From the NCBI RefSeq assembly GCF_022846655.1, contig NZ_AP025667.1:2455001-2519000 (forward strand): a stretch of DNA of 64,000 nucleotides. Reading direction: 5' to 3'. A program made the translations under genes and the position numbers. Of the stretch, positions 44,730 to 54,953 are shown piece after piece. Source of the DNA: Streptomyces seoulensis. Its GTDB lineage: Bacteria > Actinomycetota > Actinomycetes > Streptomycetales > Streptomycetaceae. Each line of letters opens with the position of its first letter. Position 1 is the first letter of the stretch. The notes below the pieces were generated by a model that had not been told where the DNA came from, did no database searches, and saw nothing but the letters and a program-made list of their open reading frames with translations.

Positions 44730-45668
44730 ATGCGCATGCGTCCCACGTTGAGCTGGACCCCGAGCGGGGAACTGCCGCCGGGCATCACCGACCCGGAGCC
44801 GGTCGCCGAGGCGCTGAGCGCGGGCGGGGTGCTCGTGCTCAGCGGTGCGGGCATCTCCACCGAGTCGGGCATCCCCGACTACCGGGGCGAGGGCGGAAGC
44901 CTGAGCCGGCACACCCCGATGACGTACCAGGACTTCACCGCCGGCGCCCAGGCCCGGCGCCGGTACTGGGCACGCAGCCACCTCGGCTGGCGCACCTTCG
45001 GCCGGGCCCGCCCCAACGCCGGACACCGGGCGGTGGCCGCGTTCGAGCGGCACGGCCTGCTCTCGGGGGTGATCACCCAGAACGTCGACGGCCTGCATCA
45101 GGCGGCCGGCAGCGAGGACGTCGTGGAACTCCACGGGAGCCTCGACCGTGTCGTCTGCCTCTCCTGCGGCGCCCGCAGCGCGCGCCGCGTCCTCGCCGGG
45201 CGCCTGGAGGAGGCGAACCCGGGGTTCGACCCGGTGGCGGCCGGCATCAACCCGGACGGCGACGCCGACCTCACCGACGACCAGGTCGGGGACTTCCGGG
45301 TGGTGCCCTGCACGGTCTGCGGCGGCATCCTCAAACCGGACGTGGTCTTCTTCGGCGCGGCCGTCCCGCCCCCGAGGGTCGAGCACTGCCGCGGGCTGGT
45401 CGAGGAGGCGGCGGCGCTGCTGGTCCTGGGCTCCTCGCTGACGGTGATGTCCGGGCTCCGCTTCGTCCGCCAGGCGGCCAAGGCCGGCACGCCGGTGTTC
45501 GTCGTCAACCTGGACCCGACCCGAGGCGACGTCCACGCCCGCGCGCGGGTCGCCCTCCCGCTGGGCACGGCCCTCACCACCGTCGCCGGCCGGCTCGGCA
45601 TCCCCGTGGAGGAAGACGCGGCGGCCGGGGCCGACGCGACGGGGCAGGGCCGGGTTCCCGCGTCCTGA
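44730..45668 (+). CDS. Sir2-family NAD-dependent protein deacylase
   Basis: 312 residues. NAD motifs [16 protein letters not shown] and ITQNVDGLH, catalytic His in VELHGSL, and four zinc cysteines in CLSCGA and CTVCGG. The Ala in the GAGIS...PDYRG context and the absence of an obvious Tyr/Arg acyl pocket fit a deacetylase more than a CobB-type desuccinylase, but this is tentative. It removes acyl groups from lysines and makes O-acetyl-ADP-ribose. TACTCT lies six bases before the ATG, with no ribosome site. Confidence 0.93.
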   Translation: MRMRPTLSWTPSGELPPGITDPEPVAEALSAGGVLVLSGAGISTESGIPDYRGEGGSLSRHTPMTYQDFTAGAQARRRYWARSHLGWRTFGRARPNAGHRAVAAFERHGLLSGVITQNVDGLHQAAGSEDVVELHGSLDRVVCLSCGARSARRVLAGRLEEANPGFDPVAAGINPDGDADLTDDQVGDFRVVPCTVCGGILKPDVVFFGAAVPPPRVEHCRGLVEEAAALLVLGSSLTVMSGLRFVRQAAKAGTPVFVVNLDPTRGDVHARARVALPLGTALTTVAGRLGIPVEEDAAAGADATGQGRVPAS

Positions 45669-45685
45669 ACCCGGCGGCGAGAGCG

Positions 45686-45711
45686 GCGGCCCGGCTCCGT
45701 CACCGGGCCGC
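45686..45711. terminator. bidirectional hairpin between sirtuin and SGNH genes
   Basis: GCGGCCCGG (45686-45694) and CCGGGCCGC (45703-45711) form a perfect 9-bp stem with an eight-base loop. Confidence 0.75.
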
Positions 45712-45713
45712 TG

Positions 45714-46514
45714 TCACGCCGGTTCCTCGTGCGTCAGCTCGTACGGGAGGAGGTCCGGCCGCTTGGCCGGGAGGCCGTCCCCGGAGGAGCGGCCGGTGAG
45801 GCGGCGGGTTATCCAGGGCAGCAGGTACTGCCGGGTGAAGCGGACGTCCGCGACCCGGCGGGCCCGCCAGCCGGGCGGCGGGGTGGCAGCCAGAGGAGTA
45901 CGCCACTCGGCGTCCTCGGCGTCGTGGCCGAGCGACTGCCAGACGGCCTCCGCCACCCGGCGGTGCCCCTCGTGGGTCAGGTGCAGCCGGTCCACGTCCC
46001 ACAGGCGCGGGTCGCCCAGCGACGGCGCCCCGTACAGGTCGACCACGACCGCGTCGTGCTTGGCGGCCAGCTCGTCCACGCAGGCGAACAGCTCCTCCAT
46101 GCGCGGCCGGAACCGGTCCAGCACCGGGCCCTGGCGTCCGGGGCTGCGCATCAGCACCAGCCGCTCGCAGTTCGGCGCCAGCCGTTCCACGGCCTCGGTC
46201 AGCAGGTCCCGTACCCGGACCATGTCGCACTTGGGCCGCAGGGTGTCGTTGAGGCCGCCGACCAGCGTGATCACGTCGGGCCGCATCGCGGCCGCGAGGC
46301 CGACCTGCTCGTCGACGATCTGCTGGATCAGCTTCCCGCGCACCGCCAGGTTGGCGTACCGGAAGCCGGGCGTACGGGCGGCCATCCGGGCCGCGAGCAG
46401 GTCCGCCCAGCCCCGGTAGGAGCCGTCGGGCAGCAGGTCCGACATGCCCTCGGTGAAGGAGTCGCCGACGGCGACGAGGCTGGTGTACGCGGGAGGTGTG
46501 GAATTCGTCTGCAT
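45714..46514 (-). CDS. SGNH/GDSL-family hydrolase
   Basis: 266 residues. Block I VAVGDSFTEGMSD (Ser18 nucleophile), block II Gly in LAVRGK, block III LVGGLNDTL with Asn, and block V DVDRLHLTHEGH with the Asp-His pair: all catalytic elements are intact. There is no signal peptide, so it is probably cytoplasmic. Its esterase substrate is unknown. About 60 C-terminal residues after the catalytic domain are basic. Confidence 0.92.
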   Translation of the reverse strand: MQTNSTPPAYTSLVAVGDSFTEGMSDLLPDGSYRGWADLLAARMAARTPGFRYANLAVRGKLIQQIVDEQVGLAAAMRPDVITLVGGLNDTLRPKCDMVRVRDLLTEAVERLAPNCERLVLMRSPGRQGPVLDRFRPRMEELFACVDELAAKHDAVVVDLYGAPSLGDPRLWDVDRLHLTHEGHRRVAEAVWQSLGHDAEDAEWRTPLAATPPPGWRARRVADVRFTRQYLLPWITRRLTGRSSGDGLPAKRPDLLPYELTHEEPA

Positions 46515-46593
46515 GGCGACAGAGATGGTATCCCGGCGCCATACCCGCCGGTCGGTGCCCCCGTACCCGTACCCGTGCCCGGCCCCGCGCCCC

Positions 46594-47607
46594 TCAGGCG
46601 GGCTGCCCGAACAGCTCCCGCAGCACGTCCTCCATGGTCACCAGGCCGGCCAGCTTGCCGTCCGCGCCGGTCACCGCCGCCACGTGCGTCCGGCTGCTGC
46701 GCATCGCGGTGAGCACGTCGTCCAGCGGGGAGGTCTCGCGCACCCGCGCGATCGGCCGCATGTCGCCCAGCCGGAAGGGCACGTCGCGCGGCGAGGCGTC
46801 CAGTGCGTCCTTCACATGCAGATAGCCCGCGATCCGGCGCCCCACGTCGACCACCGGGAACCGGGAGAAACCCGACTCCGCCGACAGCCGCTCCAGCTCC
46901 TCGGGGGTGACGCCGACGCGGGCGTAGACCACCCGCTCCAGCGGCACGATCACGTCCCGGACCGGGCGGCTGCCCAGCTCCAGGGCGTCGTGCAGCCGCT
47001 CCTGCGCCCGGCCGTCGATCAGGCCGGCCTCGGTGGCGTCCTTGACGATCTCGGCCAGCTCGGTGTCGGTGAACGTCGCGGAGACCTCGTCCTTCGCCTC
47101 CACCCGCAGCAGCTTCAGCAGGCCGTTGGCGAAGGCGTTGATGGTGAAGATCACCGGGCGCAGCGCGCGGGCCAGCGCCACCAGCGGCGGACCGAGCAGC
47201 AGTGCGGTGCGTACCGGTTCGGCCAGCGCGACGTTCTTCGGCACCATCTCGCCCAGCAGCATGTGCAGATAGGTGGCCAGGGTCAGCGCGATCACGAAGG
47301 ACACCGCGTGCCCGGCGCCCGAGGGCACCCCCATCGCGTGGAACACCGGCTCCAGCAGATGCGCGATGGCCGGCTCCGCGACCACACCGAGCACCAGCGT
47401 GCACAGCGTGATGCCGAGCTGGGCGGCGGCCAGCAGCGCCGACACGTGCTCCAGCCCCCACAGCACCCGCCGGGCCCGCTTGTCGCCCTCCTGGGCCAGC
47501 GGCTCGATCTGCGAGCGGCGCACCGAGATCAGCGCGAACTCGGCGCCCACGAAGAACGCGTTGACGACGAGGGTCGCCAGACCGATCAGGATCTGTACGG
47601 CGGTCAT
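46594..47607 (-). CDS. CNNM/HlyC-type membrane protein with CBS pair
   Basis: 337 residues. A DUF21 transmembrane domain (~1-185; VGAEFALISVRRSQIEPLA, GEMVPKNVAL) is followed by two CBS domains (~205-335). It lacks the CorC_HlyC C-terminal domain that its upstream neighbour has. Relatives move Mg/Co or act in divalent cation homeostasis; 'hemolysin' is a historical label. The start overlaps the stop of the upstream paralogue by four bases, so the two probably form a heteromeric system. Confidence 0.9.
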   Translation of the reverse strand: MTAVQILIGLATLVVNAFFVGAEFALISVRRSQIEPLAQEGDKRARRVLWGLEHVSALLAAAQLGITLCTLVLGVVAEPAIAHLLEPVFHAMGVPSGAGHAVSFVIALTLATYLHMLLGEMVPKNVALAEPVRTALLLGPPLVALARALRPVIFTINAFANGLLKLLRVEAKDEVSATFTDTELAEIVKDATEAGLIDGRAQERLHDALELGSRPVRDVIVPLERVVYARVGVTPEELERLSAESGFSRFPVVDVGRRIAGYLHVKDALDASPRDVPFRLGDMRPIARVRETSPLDDVLTAMRSSRTHVAAVTGADGKLAGLVTMEDVLRELFGQPA

Positions 47608-48956
47608 CGCGCCCTCTCCGTCGACTCGTCGGCGTGCCTGCCGTGCGACCCCTCGGCCGGCGCGTGCAGCAGCACCCGAGCGGCCCGGTGCCCGGAGGCG
47701 TCCACCACGTCCAGCCGCCAGCCGTCGGCCTCGACGCTGTCGCCGATCTCCGGGATGCGGCCCAGCTTGGTGGCGACCAGCCCGGCCAGCGTCTCGTACG
47801 GTCCCTCGGGAACCCTGAGGCCCACCCGCGCCAGTTGGTCGGTGCGGGCGGCGCCGTCCGCCGAGTACAGGGCGCGGCCCTGGTCGTCGGTGCCGGCCGG
47901 GGCCAGGTCGGGGGTCTCGTGCGGGTCGTGCTCGTCGCGGACCTCGCCGACGACCTCCTCGACGATGTCCTCCAGGGTGGCCACGCCCGCCGTACCGCCG
48001 TACTCGTCTATGACGACGGCCATGGTGCGCTTGCCCGACAGCCGGTCCAGCAGCCGGTCCACGGTCAGGGACTCGGGGACCAGCAGGGGTTCGCGCATGA
48101 TCTGGGTGACCGAGCGGACGGGGCGGTCCTCCGCGGGCAGCGCCAGTACGTCCTTGATGTGGGCCACGCCGACGACCGAGTCCAGGTTGCCCCGGTAGAC
48201 CGGGAAGCGGGACAGGCCGGTCGCCCGCGTCGCGTTCGACACGTCCTCGCAGGTGGCCAGGGTGTCGAGGGCGACGACCTGGACGCGCGGGGTCATCACG
48301 TTCTCCGCCGTCAGGTCGGCGAGGTTCAGGGTGCGCACGAACAGTTCGGCGGTGTCCGGCTCCAGCGCGCCCGCCTTGGCGGAGTGCCGGGCGAGCGCCA
48401 CCAGTTCCTGCGGGCCGCGCGCGGAGGCCAGCTCCTCGGCGGGCTCCAGGCCGAAGCGGCGCACCACGCGGTTGGCGGTGTTGTTGAGGTGCGTGATGAA
48501 GGGGCGGAAGGCCAGACTGAACCAGCGCTGCGGTGTGCCCACCCGCTTGGCCACGGCCAGCGGCGAGGAGATCGCCCAGTTCTTCGGCACCAGTTCGCCG
48601 ACCACCATCAGGAACACCGTCGACAGCGCGGTGCCCAGGACCAGCGCGGCCGAGCTCGCCGCGGCGGGGGAGAGACCCATCGCGCGGAACGGCCCCGCGA
48701 GCAGGGCCGCGATGGACGGCTCGGCCAGCATGCCGACGACCAGGTTGGTGACGGTGATGCCGAGCTGGGCGCCGGAGAGCTGGAAGGTGAGCTTGCGTAC
48801 GGCCTTCAGCGCGCCGGCCGCCCCGCGCTCACCGTTCGCCGCGGCCCGCTCCAGCTCGCCCCGCTCGACGGTGGTCAGCGAGAACTCGGCCGCCACGAAG
48901 GCGCCGCACGCGAGCGAGAGCAGGATCGCCACCAGCAGGAGCAGCACTTCGGTCAT
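47604..48956 (-). CDS. CNNM/HlyC-type membrane protein with CBS pair and CorC domain
   Basis: 450 residues. DUF21 domain (FVAAEFSLTTVERGELERAA, GELVPKNWAIS), CBS pair (~215-335; FPVYRGNLDSVVGVAHIKDV, MAVVIDEYGGTAGVATLEDI) and a CorC_HlyC domain (~350-440; DGWRLDVVDASGHR region). It is first in a two-gene operon with its shorter paralogue. The role is probably divalent cation efflux or homeostasis at the membrane. Confidence 0.92.
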   Translation of the reverse strand: MTEVLLLLVAILLSLACGAFVAAEFSLTTVERGELERAAANGERGAAGALKAVRKLTFQLSGAQLGITVTNLVVGMLAEPSIAALLAGPFRAMGLSPAAASSAALVLGTALSTVFLMVVGELVPKNWAISSPLAVAKRVGTPQRWFSLAFRPFITHLNNTANRVVRRFGLEPAEELASARGPQELVALARHSAKAGALEPDTAELFVRTLNLADLTAENVMTPRVQVVALDTLATCEDVSNATRATGLSRFPVYRGNLDSVVGVAHIKDVLALPAEDRPVRSVTQIMREPLLVPESLTVDRLLDRLSGKRTMAVVIDEYGGTAGVATLEDIVEEVVGEVRDEHDPHETPDLAPAGTDDQGRALYSADGAARTDQLARVGLRVPEGPYETLAGLVATKLGRIPEIGDSVEADGWRLDVVDASGHRAARVLLHAPAEGSHGRHADESTERAR

Positions 48957-49118
48957 CGGGTCACCTCCGTCCCAGGATCGGTCAGGACGGGGTGGACCGC
49001 GCGATGTCGGTGGCGCGGACCGGGAGGCTCGCCCATGGGTGGACGCTCACGACCTTTCCATCGAGTGCCGAGATGCTGCCCCAATGGTAAAGGATCAGCA
49101 AAGCGACGGCGTCGGGCC

Positions 49119-49544
49119 TCAGCCGGTGAGCGGCTTGACCCAGCGACGCCATCTCTCCTCCGGCCCATACCCCGCAGCGCGCCAGGCATGGTGCGCGCTC
49201 TCGTTGCGGACCAGCACCATCGCGTCCACCCGGCGCCCGCCCAGCGCGGCGAACCGGTCCTCCGCCGCCGCCAGCAGCGCCCTGGCGAGGCCCCGGCGCC
49301 GGTGGCCGGGGTGCACCGCGAGCCGGTAGGCCGAGCAACGCCAGCCGTCGAACCCCGCGATGACCGTGCCCACCAGGGCCCCGTCCAGCTCGGCCAGGAG
49401 CAGGGCCTCCGGGTCCCGCTCGATGAGCCGGGCCACCCCGGCGTGGTCGTCGCTGATGCTCGTGCCCTCGGCGGCCTCGCCCCAGAACCGCAGCACGGCG
49501 TCGATGTCACCGGCGGTGGCGTGCCGGATGTACGGATCGCTCAT
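49119..49544 (-). CDS. GNAT-family N-acetyltransferase
   Basis: 141 residues from ATG 49544 (MSDPYIRHATAGDID). The acetyl-CoA loop is YRLAVHPGHRRRGLARALL, followed by VRNESAHHAWRAAGY. It resembles the RimI-like stand-alone group. The substrate is unknown. About 160 bp separate it from the CNNM gene downstream, where I see no further gene. Confidence 0.88.
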   Translation of the reverse strand: MSDPYIRHATAGDIDAVLRFWGEAAEGTSISDDHAGVARLIERDPEALLLAELDGALVGTVIAGFDGWRCSAYRLAVHPGHRRRGLARALLAAAEDRFAALGGRRVDAMVLVRNESAHHAWRAAGYGPEERWRRWVKPLTG

Positions 49545-49619
49545 GATCCGAGCCAAGCAGAGCGCCCGGCAGGCAGGCCAGTAAGTTTCCGGCATGCGAG
49601 ACCGGGCGCCCCGCCCCTG

Positions 49620-51311
49620 TCAGCGTGCCTGGTCGCGCTCCCGGCGCACCGGGGCCTTGCGCCCCTTGACGTTGGCGCCGCGCATCGCGCGCACCACGTC
49701 GTCCGCCGCCTCCTCGGGCACCTCCACCAGCGAGAAGCGGTCGGCGATCTCGATCGCCCCGATGTCCCGCCCGCTCAGCCGCGTCTCCCCGGCGATGGCA
49801 CCGACCAGGTCCTGCGGCCGCACGCCCGAACTGCGCCCGGCGCCGACGAACAGCCGTGTCATCCCCGGCGAGGTCCGCTGGGGCCGCCGCGCGCGCGGCC
49901 CCCGGTCCCGGTCCCTGCCCCGGTCGCCGCGGTCCCGGTCCCGGTCCCTCGGCGCCAGCTCGGGGATCTCCTCCTCGTCGAACGCCGCGCCGCCCGACTC
50001 GTGGGCCAGCTTCACCGCCGCCAGCGCCACGTCCATCACGTCGAACTCGTCCCCGAGGGTCTCCACCACCACCCGGAACCGGTCCAGGTCCTCGTCCTGG
50101 AGCAGGCTCTCCTGCAGCGCGGCCCGCGTCAGCTCCAGCCGCCTGGCCCGCAGATCCGCGACCGAGGGCACCTTCTCCAGCGGGACCTTGCGGCCCGTCG
50201 CCCGCTCGATCGCCTTGAGCATCCGGGACTCGCGCGGCTCCGCGAGCGTGATCGCCACACCCTCGCGCCCGGCCCGCCCGACCCGCCCGATCCGGTGCAC
50301 GTACGACTCCGGCGCCGACGGGACGTCGTAGTTGATCACGTGGGTGAGGTGCTCGACGTCGATGCCGCGGGCCGCGACATCGGTGGCGACCAGCAGATCC
50401 GCCGTACCGCCGCGCAGCCTGCCCATCACCCGGTCCCGCTGCTCCTGGCTCAGCCCGCCGTGCAGCGCCTCGGCGCGGTAGCCGCGGCCGTTCAGGGTCT
50501 CGGAGAGCTGGTCGACCTGGTCACGGGTGCGGCAGAACACGATCGCCGCCTCCGGGGACTCCACGTCCAGCAGCCGCCCCAGCGCGGCCGCCTTCTGCGC
50601 CCGCCCCACGATGTACGCCGACTCCCGCACGCGCGGCGCCTCGCCGGGTGCCGGGGCCTCCCGCTCGATCCGCACCCGGACCGGGTCGTTCAGGTGCTTG
50701 CGGGCCATGGAGTCGATCCGCGAGGGCATCGTCGCCGAGAACAGCACCGTCTGCCGCTCGTCCGGCACGTTCTCCAGGATCGAGTCGATGTCCTCCGAGA
50801 AACCCATGTCGAGCATCTCGTCGGCCTCGTCCAGCACGACCGTGCGCAGGTCGTCCAGGCGCAGCGTGCCCCGCGCGATGTGGTCCAGGGCCCGGCCCGG
50901 CGTCGCCACCACCACGTCCACCCCGCGCTGGAGCTCGCGGAGCTGGCGGCCGATGGGCTGCCCGCCGTAGACCGGCAGCACCCGTACGCCGAGGTCGGTG
51001 CCGTAGCGGTGCACGGCCTCCGAGACCTGGATGGCGAGTTCGCGGGTCGGCACCAGCACCAGGGCGCTGGGTCCCTTGCCCTTGCCCTCGCGGGCGATGC
51101 GCTGGATCACCGGCAGCGCGAACGCGGCCGTCTTCCCGGTGCCCGTGGCCGCCTGCCCCAGCAGGTCGTTGCCCTCCAGCAGGGGCGGGATGGCCTCCTG
51201 CTGGATCGGGGTGGGCTCCTCGTAGCCGAGCGCGGTCAGCGCCCGCTGGATCTCGGGGGCCAGGTCGAGATCGGCGAAGCCGACCTGCCCGTCGCTGGAG
51301 TTGGTCGTCAT
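49620..51311 (-). CDS. DEAD-box ATP-dependent RNA helicase
   Basis: 563 residues. Q motif (FADLDLAPEIQRAL), motif I ATGTGKT, Ia PTRELAIQ, motif II DEAD, III SAT, and VI HRIGRVGRAG. A charged Arg/Asp linker (RDRDRGDRGRDRDRG) leads to a C-terminal DbpA-like RNA-binding domain (~480-555; MTRLFVGAGRSSGVRPQDLV). The layout matches CsdA/DeaD-type helicases that act in ribosome assembly, mRNA decay and cold adaptation. The leader region 51312-51480 probably holds its promoter. Confidence 0.93.
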   Translation of the reverse strand: MTTNSSDGQVGFADLDLAPEIQRALTALGYEEPTPIQQEAIPPLLEGNDLLGQAATGTGKTAAFALPVIQRIAREGKGKGPSALVLVPTRELAIQVSEAVHRYGTDLGVRVLPVYGGQPIGRQLRELQRGVDVVVATPGRALDHIARGTLRLDDLRTVVLDEADEMLDMGFSEDIDSILENVPDERQTVLFSATMPSRIDSMARKHLNDPVRVRIEREAPAPGEAPRVRESAYIVGRAQKAAALGRLLDVESPEAAIVFCRTRDQVDQLSETLNGRGYRAEALHGGLSQEQRDRVMGRLRGGTADLLVATDVAARGIDVEHLTHVINYDVPSAPESYVHRIGRVGRAGREGVAITLAEPRESRMLKAIERATGRKVPLEKVPSVADLRARRLELTRAALQESLLQDEDLDRFRVVVETLGDEFDVMDVALAAVKLAHESGGAAFDEEEIPELAPRDRDRDRGDRGRDRDRGPRARRPQRTSPGMTRLFVGAGRSSGVRPQDLVGAIAGETRLSGRDIGAIEIADRFSLVEVPEEAADDVVRAMRGANVKGRKAPVRRERDQAR

Positions 51312-51517
51312 GACGCATCCCTCTTCCGGCTGGGGACGCGGTGCCCCGGACACGGGGTCCAAGGGTTGGTGGCCGGCCGGGCCCGGCCCGGAAGACGCGC
51401 GGGCCCGCAGGCGAGCCCGAAGTCCGCGCCGGGACGCGCCCCCTTGCAGATCACGCGGTACGGACCATCTATACCGTGCCGTGCCCAGGGGAAACCCGCC
51501 ACCGGACCGGGGCAGGA

Positions 51518-54082
51518 TCACTCGTGCGCGATCGCGGCCAGCACGTTCATCCGCGAGGCCCGCAGCGCCGGGAGCAGGGCCGCCACCACGCCCACCACCG
51601 CCGAGCCGATGACCACGGCGACGATGGTGCCCCAGGGCACCTGGAGCTCCTTCAGCCCGCGCAGCGCCAGCACCTGCTGACCGCACACGCCCCACACCAG
51701 TCCCAGCGCGAGACCGAGGACCGCGCCGAACACCGCGATCACCACCGACTCCAGCCGGATCATCCGGCGCAACTGCCGGCGGCTCAGCCCGATCGCCCGC
51801 AGCAGCCCGATCTCACGGGTGCGCTCCACCACCGACAGCGCGAGCGTGTTGACCACGCCGAGCACCGCGATGACGATCGCCAGCCCGAGCAGCGCGTACA
51901 CCAGGAACAGCAGCACCGAGATCTGGTCGTGCACCAGCTTCTTGTAGTCGGCCTGGTCGCGGACCTGGAGCTGCGGGTAGGACTTCAGCGCCGACTCCAG
52001 GGAGGACCGCAGCGCGGCCGCGTCGGTGCCGGGCGCCGCGTCGACGTAGAGCACCGAGTCCTGGCCGCCGGGGACGTACTCGTCCACCGTGCCGAGTCCC
52101 AGGAAGATGCCGCCCTGCGTGCCGAAGCCCTCCGGCGACTCCAGGTTGGTGAGCGCGCCGACCGTCAGCCGCGCCACGCGTCCGCCGGGGAACTCGACCG
52201 GCAGCACACTGCCGACCCGCGCGCCGTGCTCCCGCGCGAACCCCGCGTCCATCGCCAGCCGCCCGTCCGCCAGCGCGGACCCGGTGCCGCCCCGCGCGTA
52301 CGTGAGGTGCACGACGTCGTCCAGGCGGGGCCCGTAGGCCGCGGCGGCCGTCTGCACCCGTCTGCCGTCCGGCATCCGCACCGCGAGCGGCGTGATCCGC
52401 TGCGGTACGACGAGCCCGACCCCCTCGGTGCCCAGCACCGTGCGCCGCACCTCGTCGCTGAACGGGGTGAAGTTGGTGCTCTGCACGATGAAGTCGGCCC
52501 CCAGCGTGCGGTCGATCTGCCGGTCGAACGAGGCCGACATCGAGGCGCTGGCCACCGACATCCCGCCGACCAGTGCCAGTCCCACCATCAGCGCGGCCGC
52601 CGTGGCGCCCGTACGGCGCGGGTTGCGCAGCGCGTTGCGCTGGCTCATCCGGCCCACCGAACCGAACAGCGCCGGGAAGGCGCCGCCCAGCACCCGGATC
52701 ACCGGCCGCACCAGCAGGGGCCCGGCGATGACCACGGCGATCAGCGTCAGCACCACGCCGAGCGCCAGCAGCGAGGCCGCCGGAGCGGTCTTCGTCGCCG
52801 CCACGCATCCGGCCAGTGCCGCGGCCCCGGCCACGCCCATGACCCCGCCCGCCACCGCCCGGCCCGTCAGCGGCTTGTCCACCCCGGCGATCTCGGCGTC
52901 CGACAGCGCCGCCATCGGCGACACCGTCGCCGCCCGCCTGGCGGGCAGATACGCGGCGACGAACGTGACGCCGACACCGACCACGTACGCGGCGACCGGC
53001 GTACCCCAGCCGATCACCATCTCCGCGGCCTTCAGGTTCATCCCGAACAGGCTCATCAGCCGGATCAGCCCGTACGCGAGCCCGATCCCGGCCGCGAGCC
53101 CCAGCGTGGAGCCCACCACCCCGAGCAGCAGCGCCTCCAGCAGCACCGAGCGCCGCACCTGGCGTCGGTCCGCGCCCAGCGCCCGCAGCAGGCCCAGCTC
53201 ACGGGTGCGCTGCGCGATCAGCATGGAGAACGTGTTGACGATCAGGAAGATCCCGACGAGCACCGCGATCCCGGCGAAGCCCAGCATCACGTACTTGATC
53301 ACGTCGAGGAACCCGCCGAGGTCGGCCGCGGCCGACTTGGCCTGTTCGGCGGCGGTCTTCAGCTCGTAGCCGCCGCCGATCGCGGCACCGACCCGGCCCT
53401 TCAGCTCCGGGTCGGTGACACCCGGCGCGGCGTCCACCGAGATGGCGGTGGCCCGGTCCGCCGAACCGAGCAACTGCCGTCCCGCCGTGGCCCCGTCCAG
53501 GAAGACCAGCGCCGCGCCGGGGTTGGTGGTCCGGAAGGTGGCGATGCCCACGACCCGCACCCGGAACGTCCCCGGCTGCGCCTGCACGGTCAGCGCGTCG
53601 CCGACGCGTACATGCTTCTTGCTCGCGGTGTCCGCGTCGAGCAGCGCCTCGCCCGCACCGCGCGGCGCGTGACCGGAGGTCAGCTCCACCGGGCTGCGGT
53701 CGGTCACATACCAGGAGGTGGCGATCGTCGGGGCGCCGGTGGTCGGGCCGACCGACTTGTCCCGGCTGTCGATCACCGTGACGTTCTGCACCGACACGTC
53801 CGCGTGCGCCGACGCGACACCGGGGACCTTCGCCACCCGGTCCGTGAGGTCCGCGGGCACCGTCTGCACCGCGCCGCCGGGCACCGGGGAGCGCAGGTCC
53901 TGCTTCGGTCCGACCGTCACGTCCGCCGCCGTGGAGGCGAACAGCCGGTCGAAGGTACGGGTCACCGTGTCGGAGAAGATCAGACTGCCCGAGACGAACG
54001 CCACGGACAGCACGACGGCCAGCGCGGAGAGCGCCAGCCGCCCCTTGTGCGCGAGGAAACTGCGCAGAGTCGCCTTGAGCAC
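51518..54082 (-). CDS. ABC transporter permease, MacB/FtsX type
   Basis: 854 residues: two FtsX units. The N-terminal TM is followed by a large extracytoplasmic domain (~45-250), then three TMs (RTRELGLLRALGADRRQVRR loop). A central block of hydrophobic segments, a second extracytoplasmic domain (~510-700) and a final three TMs (RTREIGLLRAIGLSRRQLRR) follow. The repeated RTRE(L/I)GLLRA motif shows the internal duplication. It works with the ATPase encoded six bases upstream. Likely export or extraction of lipids, lipoproteins or peptides. Confidence 0.92.
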   Translation of the reverse strand: MLKATLRSFLAHKGRLALSALAVVLSVAFVSGSLIFSDTVTRTFDRLFASTAADVTVGPKQDLRSPVPGGAVQTVPADLTDRVAKVPGVASAHADVSVQNVTVIDSRDKSVGPTTGAPTIATSWYVTDRSPVELTSGHAPRGAGEALLDADTASKKHVRVGDALTVQAQPGTFRVRVVGIATFRTTNPGAALVFLDGATAGRQLLGSADRATAISVDAAPGVTDPELKGRVGAAIGGGYELKTAAEQAKSAAADLGGFLDVIKYVMLGFAGIAVLVGIFLIVNTFSMLIAQRTRELGLLRALGADRRQVRRSVLLEALLLGVVGSTLGLAAGIGLAYGLIRLMSLFGMNLKAAEMVIGWGTPVAAYVVGVGVTFVAAYLPARRAATVSPMAALSDAEIAGVDKPLTGRAVAGGVMGVAGAAALAGCVAATKTAPAASLLALGVVLTLIAVVIAGPLLVRPVIRVLGGAFPALFGSVGRMSQRNALRNPRRTGATAAALMVGLALVGGMSVASASMSASFDRQIDRTLGADFIVQSTNFTPFSDEVRRTVLGTEGVGLVVPQRITPLAVRMPDGRRVQTAAAAYGPRLDDVVHLTYARGGTGSALADGRLAMDAGFAREHGARVGSVLPVEFPGGRVARLTVGALTNLESPEGFGTQGGIFLGLGTVDEYVPGGQDSVLYVDAAPGTDAAALRSSLESALKSYPQLQVRDQADYKKLVHDQISVLLFLVYALLGLAIVIAVLGVVNTLALSVVERTREIGLLRAIGLSRRQLRRMIRLESVVIAVFGAVLGLALGLVWGVCGQQVLALRGLKELQVPWGTIVAVVIGSAVVGVVAALLPALRASRMNVLAAIAHE

Positions 54083-54087
54083 GGGGT

Positions 54088-54942
54088 TCAGTCCTCCTGT
54101 GCCACGGCGTCGTCGCCGAGCCGGCCCCGGACCACGTCGAACGCCTTCATCCGCTCCAGCACGGCGTCCGCCGTGGGCCGCTCCATGCGGTCCACGATCC
54201 GGCCGTCACCGAGGAAGAGGACCAGATCGGAGTGGGCGGCCGCGCCGGGGTCGTGCGTCACCATGACCACGCTCTGCCCGAGGTCGTCCACCGCGCTGCG
54301 CAGGAAGCCCAGCACCTCCAGACCCGAGCGGGAGTCCAGGTTGCCGGTGGGCTCGTCCGCGAAGATCAGCTCCGGCTGCGAGGCCAGCGCCCGCGCACAC
54401 GCGACGCGCTGCTGCTGGCCGCCGGACAACTGCGCCGGGCGGTGCCCGAGGCGGTCACGCAGACCCAGCCGGTCGATCACCTGGTCCACCCAGCCGGGCT
54501 CGGGCGTGCGGCCCGCGATGTCCATCGGCAGCGTGATGTTCTCGGCCGCCGTCAGCGTGGGGATCAGGTTGAACGACTGGAAGACGAACCCGATCCGGTC
54601 CCGGCGCAGCCTGGTCAGCTCGCCGTCCTTCAGCCCCGTGATCTCGGTGTCCCCGAGCCACACCTGACCGGCCGAGACCGTGTCCAGCCCCGCCAGGCAG
54701 TGCATCAGCGTGGACTTGCCCGACCCGGAGGGCCCCATCACGGCGGTGAACCGCCCCCGCGCGATGTCCACGTCCACCGAGTCCAGTGCGATCACGGCCG
54801 TCTCGCCGGTGCCGTACGCCTTCGTCAGCCCCCGGGCACGGGCCACCGTCCCGTCACCCGGCACAGCACCCGGCGCGTCCTGAGCAGCAGATGTGAACAA
54901 GATGGTCTCCCCGTCGCCTCGACGTTCCGACTCCTTGGCCAT
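54088..54942 (-). CDS. ABC transporter ATP-binding protein, MacB/LolD type
   Basis: 284 residues from ATG 54942. Walker A GPSGSGKS, Q-loop FVFQSFNLIPTLTAAENI, signature LSGGQQQRVACARAL, Walker B LIFADEPTGNLD. It is the partner of the 854-residue permease immediately downstream. TAGGCT lies five bases before the ATG, and an inverted repeat GTGTG-N8-CACAC (54954-54971) covers the spacer region, so the operon may be leaderless and regulated at the promoter. Confidence 0.93.
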   Translation of the reverse strand: MAKESERRGDGETILFTSAAQDAPGAVPGDGTVARARGLTKAYGTGETAVIALDSVDVDIARGRFTAVMGPSGSGKSTLMHCLAGLDTVSAGQVWLGDTEITGLKDGELTRLRRDRIGFVFQSFNLIPTLTAAENITLPMDIAGRTPEPGWVDQVIDRLGLRDRLGHRPAQLSGGQQQRVACARALASQPELIFADEPTGNLDSRSGLEVLGFLRSAVDDLGQSVVMVTHDPGAAAHSDLVLFLGDGRIVDRMERPTADAVLERMKAFDVVRGRLGDDAVAQED

Positions 54943-54953
54943 GGCCGAGCCTA

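Noticed and set aside
47634..51680. Similar long plus-strand frame (about 1350 codons) over the CNNM and helicase genes
   Set aside because: Same signs of a shadow frame; the minus-strand genes carry all recognisable motifs.
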